Assembly (NCBI RefSeq): GCF_041435435.1
Contig: NZ_CP108494.1
Coordinates: forward strand, 1,240,001-1,304,000
Length of the DNA stretch: 64,000 nucleotides
Reading direction: 5' to 3'
Source: Streptomyces sp. NBC_01241
Lineage (GTDB): Bacteria; Actinomycetota; Actinomycetes; Streptomycetales; Streptomycetaceae
This document shows positions 60,361-64,000 of the stretch, piece by piece. Under the pieces are notes generated by a model. It made no database searches, was not told the origin of the DNA, and worked only from the letters and a program-made list of their open reading frames with translations. Both the position numbers and the translations under genes were made by a program. The first letter of the stretch is position 1, and the number at the start of each line of letters is the position of its first letter.

Positions 60361-60858
60361 ATGACGCAGCGCGTGGATCTCTCGACCGTGATGGACCAGT
60401 TGTCCATCGATGCAGTGATCACCGGATACGCGAGGGCGGTGGACGACGGAGCGTGGGCGGACTACCGGGCCCTGTTCACCCCGGACGGCCGCGCCGACTA
60501 CCGCAGCGCGGGCGGCATCGAAGGGCCCGCCACCGAGGTCGCCCAGTGGCTTGCGGAGACCATGCGGCTCTTCCCCGTACGCCAGCATCTGATCGTCAAC
60601 CGCCGGCTCGACATCCAGGACCTGGGCGGCTACCCGGGCGACCGCGCCGAGGTACGGGCCGACTACCTGAACCCGATGCGGCTGGAGGTCACGACGGGCG
60701 CCGAGGGCGGTTGTGGGACAGGGGCGGGTGCTCCGAACTTCGTCTCCGGCGGGCGGTACGCCTTCACCCTGTCGCGTACGGGGAGCGGCTGGGGGATCCG
60801 TTCCGTGACCGTCGACGAGAAGTGGCGCGACACAGCGGGCTCACACGTCGCGGGCTGA
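60361..60858 (+). CDS. SnoaL-like / NTF2-fold protein
   Basis: A 165-residue alpha+beta cone protein: IDAVITGYARAVDDGAWADY, ALFTPDGRADYRSAGGI, and FPVRQHLIVNRRLDI, the common SnoaL_4 layout. Members are small cyclases, dehydratases or unassigned ligand-binding proteins. ATG 60361. A Gly-rich loop (GAEGGCGTGAGAPNF) in the middle is unusual. Confidence 0.85.
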   Translation: MTQRVDLSTVMDQLSIDAVITGYARAVDDGAWADYRALFTPDGRADYRSAGGIEGPATEVAQWLAETMRLFPVRQHLIVNRRLDIQDLGGYPGDRAEVRADYLNPMRLEVTTGAEGGCGTGAGAPNFVSGGRYAFTLSRTGSGWGIRSVTVDEKWRDTAGSHVAG

Positions 60859-60949
60859 CCCCGCCCACGGGTGCTTCCGTTTGTCGGCGCCGGGGAAGAA
60901 CTGCGGAACGGGGGCCCAGGGGCGACACTGCTGATCAAGGAGGCGCGGC

Positions 60950-62572
60950 ATGCGGATTCCGGCGGGTCGGCGCGAGCGGTGGCAGCGGATTCTGCGGTCC
61001 GGACGGTGGCGCGGCTGCATCGCACTGCTCGCCGGTGCGTTGCCCGCGCTCGCGTTCCCCGCCCCTTCCCTGTGGTGGCTGGCCTATGTCGCTCTGGTGC
61101 CGTGGCTGCTGCTGATCCGGTGCGCCGGTACGGGGCGCCGGGCGGCGCTCGACGGCTGGCTCGGCGGGATGGGCTATCTGCTCGCCGTGCATCACTGGCT
61201 GATGCCGAGTCTCCATGTGTTCATCGTGATCCTGGCGGCGCTGCTCGGTCTGCTGTGGGCGCCGTGGGGGTTGCTGGTCTTCCGGACGATGCGCGGGCGG
61301 GTGCGCGTCGCATCCGCGGCGGCCGCGGTCGTGGTGGTGCCGTGCGGCTGGCTGATGATCGAGCTGGTCCGCTCCTGGGAGGGGCTCGGCGGTCCCTGGG
61401 GGCTGCTCGGCGCCAGCCAGTGGGAGGTGGCTCCGGCGCTCCGCGTGGCATCGGTCGGCGGGGTGTGGCTGGTGAGTCTGCTGGTGGTCGCCGTGAACAC
61501 CGCCGTCGTGCTGCTGTTCGTGAGCGCGGCCGCCCGGACGGTCGCCGTCGTCTCCGTCGTGACATGTGCCCTGGCGGTGGGGGCGATGGCCGGGTGGGCA
61601 CCGCGGCCCGAGCCGTCGGGCGTGGCCAGGGTCGCCGTCGTGCAGCCGGGTGTGCTCACGGGTCCCCACAGCGTCGAGCGGCGGCTCGCCGTCAGTGAAC
61701 GGCTGACCGGATCGCTGGCGGGACGCGGTCTCGATCTGGTGGTGTGGGGCGAGAGCAGTGTCGGGGTGGATCTCTTCCAGCACCCGGACATCACCGCCCG
61801 GATCGCGGCCCTGTCGCGTCGGGTGGGCGCGGATGTGCTGGTCAACATGGACGCCCGGCAGACCGACGCGTCGGGCCGGACAGGGATCTTCAAGTCCGCG
61901 GTGCTGGTGGGTCCGCACGGGCTGACGGGACAGCGGTACGACAAGATGCGCCTGGTGCCGTTCGGGGAGTACGTCCCGGCCCGTTCGGTGCTCGGGTGGG
62001 CCACGTCCGTGGGCAAGGCCGCGGGCCAGGACCGGCTGCGCGGCACCCACCCGGTCACGATGTGGCTCCCCGGAGCCGAGGGCGGGAAGGGGCTGCGCAT
62101 CGGGCCGCTGATCTGTTTCGAGTCCGCGTTCCCCGATATGAGCCGGCGGCTGACCCGGGACGGCGCGCACATCCTGGTCGACCAGTCCTCGACCGCGACG
62201 TTCCAGCACAGTTGGGCTCCCGAACAGCACGCCTCGCTCGGGGCACTGCGGGCCGCCGAGAACGGCCGCCCGATGGTGCATGCCACGCTCACCGGCGTCA
62301 GCGCGGTGTACGGCCCGCAGGGCGCGCGGATCGGTGCCCCGCTCGGTACGGATACGAGTGGGGCCGCGGTGTTCGACGTACCGCTGGCGTCCGGTACCAC
62401 CCTCTATGTGCGGCTGGGTGACTGGCCGGTGCACGGGGCGTGGGCGGTGCTGGCCGTGTTCTTCGCGTACGAGGGGGTGCGGATGCTCAGGAGGCGCGAC
62501 GGGAGCGGGCCGGGCGGTGCGCGGGATGCGGAGGCTCCCGTGGTCGGCTCACGCGGCGGGCCCGCGGTGTGA
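60950..62572 (+). CDS. lnt: Apolipoprotein N-acyltransferase
   Basis: A 540-residue Lnt. Six or so N-terminal membrane helices start at LLAGALPALAFPAPSLWWLA. The nitrilase domain follows with the triad Glu in LVVWGESSVGV, Lys in YDKMRLVPFGEYVP, and Cys in PLICFESAFPD. It adds the third acyl chain to lipoproteins in the membrane; Streptomyces have two Lnt homologues. ATG 60950 follows AAGGAGG. The final helix (AVLAVFFAYEGVRML) is typical; about 30 disordered residues follow. Confidence 0.94.
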   Translation: MRIPAGRRERWQRILRSGRWRGCIALLAGALPALAFPAPSLWWLAYVALVPWLLLIRCAGTGRRAALDGWLGGMGYLLAVHHWLMPSLHVFIVILAALLGLLWAPWGLLVFRTMRGRVRVASAAAAVVVVPCGWLMIELVRSWEGLGGPWGLLGASQWEVAPALRVASVGGVWLVSLLVVAVNTAVVLLFVSAAARTVAVVSVVTCALAVGAMAGWAPRPEPSGVARVAVVQPGVLTGPHSVERRLAVSERLTGSLAGRGLDLVVWGESSVGVDLFQHPDITARIAALSRRVGADVLVNMDARQTDASGRTGIFKSAVLVGPHGLTGQRYDKMRLVPFGEYVPARSVLGWATSVGKAAGQDRLRGTHPVTMWLPGAEGGKGLRIGPLICFESAFPDMSRRLTRDGAHILVDQSSTATFQHSWAPEQHASLGALRAAENGRPMVHATLTGVSAVYGPQGARIGAPLGTDTSGAAVFDVPLASGTTLYVRLGDWPVHGAWAVLAVFFAYEGVRMLRRRDGSGPGGARDAEAPVVGSRGGPAV

Positions 62573-62589
62573 GCCCGGGTGGGGAGGGG

Positions 62590-62757
62590 CCGGCCGCCGG
62601 ACTGTCCCGGGCCGTTCACGGAGACGATGTGCCCCTGGGCGTCGACGGTGAGCGAGACCCGCTCGGCCTTGTTGATCACGGCCGGCACCAGCCACACCGC
62701 GCCCGAGGGCGCGGTAAGTCCTGGCCGGGCCCGGACTTCAGCGCCTTCCCGACCCTT
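62590..62757 (-). pseudogene. Possible coding remnant downstream of Gfo/Idh gene
   Basis: In the same frame after the oxidoreductase stop, the minus strand reads APSGAVWLVPAVINKAERVS then LTVDAQGHIVSVNGPGQSG, which looks like a real beta-rich protein tail but has no start and is not recognised. It may be the end of a lost gene or chance. Confidence 0.3.
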
Positions 62758-63657
62758 CTAGGCGCAGTCCAGGTCGCGCAGGACGCGCTCGCACAACTCG
62801 TGCGTCTGCAGGGCATCCCTGGCGTGCAGCACCTTTCCGGCCCGTACGGCGTCCAGGAACGACAGCACGCTCTGCTCGATGCCGCGCTGACGGGCCACCG
62901 GGACCCAGTCGCCGCGTCGGCGTACGCTCGGCTGGCCCTTGTGATCGATCACCTCGGCGAGGTTCACGATCTCGCGCTTGGAGTCCTGGCCGGAGACCTC
63001 CAGCCGTTCCTCGGTCGAGCCGCTGAGCCGGTTCATCAGGCCGATCGCGGTGAATCCGTCGCCGGACAGCTGCAGCACCACGTGGTGCATCAGACCGTCA
63101 CGGATCCTTGCCTGAACGACGGTGTGCTCAATCGGCCCCGGGGCGAGGAAGCGCAGGGTGTCGACGACATGGATGAAATCGTCGAGCACCAGGGTGCGTG
63201 GTTCCTCGGGCAGGCCGACCCGGTTCTTCTGCATGAGGATCAGCTCGCGCGGGAGCTCGGCGCACTGCGCGTATCCGGGCGCGAGCCTGCGGTTGAATCC
63301 GACGACGAGGCTCGCCCCGCGCTCCTCGGCCAGGCTCACCAGCCGCGCGGAATCGGCCAGTTCATAGGCCAGCGGCTTGTCGACGTAGGTGGCGACGCCC
63401 GCGTCCAGCAGCCGTCCCACGATCTCCGGATGTACGGCGGTGGGCGCGTGGACGAACGCGGCGTCCAGGCCCTCGGCGAGCAGCGATCCGAGGTCGGTGT
63501 GGCGCTGCCCGGACGGGATGCGGTGGGCCTCGGCGACCGCCGTCAGGGTGGCCGGCGTGCGGGTCTGCAGGTGCAGTTCGACCCCGGGCAGTGTGGTCAG
63601 GACCGGCAGATACGCCTTCTGCGCGATGTCGCCGAGCCCGATGCAGCCGACCTTCAC
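62758..63657 (-). CDS. Gfo/Idh/MocA-family oxidoreductase
   Basis: A 299-residue NAD(P)-dependent dehydrogenase. The Rossmann loop is KVGCIGLGDIAQKAYLPVL; the EKP-like catalytic motif reads TYVDKPLAYEL (Asp-Lys-Pro in place of Glu-Lys-Pro); LVVGFNRRLAPG follows, and the substrate region includes DDFIHVVDTLRFLAPG with an Asp-x-x-His. It is somewhat short for the family. The substrate, usually a sugar or inositol derivative, is unknown. ATG 63657. Confidence 0.9.
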   Translation of the reverse strand: MKVGCIGLGDIAQKAYLPVLTTLPGVELHLQTRTPATLTAVAEAHRIPSGQRHTDLGSLLAEGLDAAFVHAPTAVHPEIVGRLLDAGVATYVDKPLAYELADSARLVSLAEERGASLVVGFNRRLAPGYAQCAELPRELILMQKNRVGLPEEPRTLVLDDFIHVVDTLRFLAPGPIEHTVVQARIRDGLMHHVVLQLSGDGFTAIGLMNRLSGSTEERLEVSGQDSKREIVNLAEVIDHKGQPSVRRRGDWVPVARQRGIEQSVLSFLDAVRAGKVLHARDALQTHELCERVLRDLDCA

Positions 63658-63740
63658 GGGGGTCTCCCTCTCACTGTTCGGCGCCGGTCGGAGCGGCGTT
63701 CACCGGGCGAGGGTGCCCGTCGGGCTGTTCGAGCCGGTGT

Positions 63741-64000
63741 CTACCGCGGTGGCCGGTGCGCGTCCTTCGTCCGGGCAGCATACGTGTCCCCCGGCGGCTG
63801 CCAGTCCGCGATGCCGTCGAAGGTGCGCAGGACGAGAGTGGGCCCGATCCGCGAGACGCCGGTGATCAGGGCGTCGCGCAGCAATACGGCCGGGGCACCC
63901 GTCCATCGCATCAGCCGGGCGGCCTTCGCCGCCTTGCGGACGATGGCCGTCGTGCGGGGCAGCCGGTCGGCGGTGTACGCGGCCAGGCCCGCGCCGAGGT
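63741..64000 (-). CDS. FAD-dependent monooxygenase, C-terminal part (5' end outside window)
   Basis: The minus strand enters from the right edge as LGAGLAAYTADRLPRTTAIV, continues AAKAARLMRWTGAPAVLLRD and FDGIADWQPP, and stops at 63741. This matches the C-terminal helices of UbiH/PHBH-type FAD monooxygenases. The FAD-binding domain lies outside the window. Confidence 0.75.
   Translation of the reverse strand, partial: LGAGLAAYTADRLPRTTAIVRKAAKAARLMRWTGAPAVLLRDALITGVSRIGPTLVLRTFDGIADWQPPGDTYAARTKDAHRPPR

Noticed and set aside
60935..62434. A 499-codon minus-strand frame
   Set aside because: Antisense to lnt; His/Arg/Pro-rich and without similarity.

Overview
This is a high-GC actinobacterial chromosome segment, almost certainly Streptomyces. 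The evidence is strong GC bias at codon third positions, frequent GTG/TTG starts, many ATGA/GTGA/TTGA stop-start overlaps, a conservon (cvnABCD plus cytochrome P450), a c-di-AMP (ydaO-type) leader ahead of a cell-wall hydrolase, and a divergent second EF-Tu. The order bioF / bioB-bioA-bioD, purB, mug and a tuf3-like gene is, from memory, the order in Streptomyces coelicolor; this was not checked by alignment.

Layout. 1-0.6 kb: the end of a tyrosine integrase, so the left edge probably belongs to an integrated element. 0.7-1.7 kb: a ClpP-like gene that has lost its catalytic His, coupled to a small unknown gene. 2.1-2.7 kb: riboswitch and NlpC/P60 hydrolase. 2.9-9.1 kb: anti-sigma-type ATPase, biotin genes (bioF divergent from bioBAD) and a methyltransferase. 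9.2-9.8 kb: a ribbon-helix-helix antitoxin / Fic-fold toxin pair whose Fic motif is eroded. 10-14.1 kb: GNAT, two tandem CorC/HlyC-type membrane proteins, SGNH hydrolase. 14.2-20.7 kb: IS remnant, then a conservon with two P450 genes. 21-24.4 kb: Ser/Thr kinase and poorly recognised genes with striking inverted repeats. 24.4-30 kb: purB, mug, a broken histidine kinase with an intact response regulator, ROK and GntR regulators. 30.3-39.4 kb: ECF41-type sigma factor, a deleted hydrolase beside an EamA exporter, MocR regulator, membrane ACT-GNAT protein, PLP lyase with Lrp regulator, DUF885 protein. 39.5-45.2 kb: rhodanese and Lrp remnants, sbcC-sbcD, YigZ. 45.2-57.8 kb: assorted metabolic, resistance, transport and membrane genes, a deleted patatin gene, and tuf3 with a structured leader. 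58-64 kb: undecaprenyl-diphosphatase, universal stress protein, SnoaL-like protein, apolipoprotein N-acyltransferase, Gfo/Idh oxidoreductase and the end of an FAD monooxygenase.

Genes that appear to work together: bioF with bioBAD (pimeloyl thioester to biotin); antitoxin and toxin from one leaderless promoter; cvnA-B-C-D-P450 as a membrane GTPase switch; sbcD-sbcC as a nuclease; XRE-cupin with EamA, MocR with EamA, and Lrp with the PLP lyase as divergent regulator-target pairs.

The most unusual signals are the degenerate Fic toxin with its operator inside the promoter spacer, the competing RNA pairings ahead of tuf3, two perfect inverted repeats at 24.1 kb, and a recurring pattern of intact neighbourhoods interrupted by genes carrying internal deletions (histidine kinase, alpha/beta hydrolase, rhodanese/Lrp, patatin). 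No rRNA, tRNA or CRISPR array was recognised.
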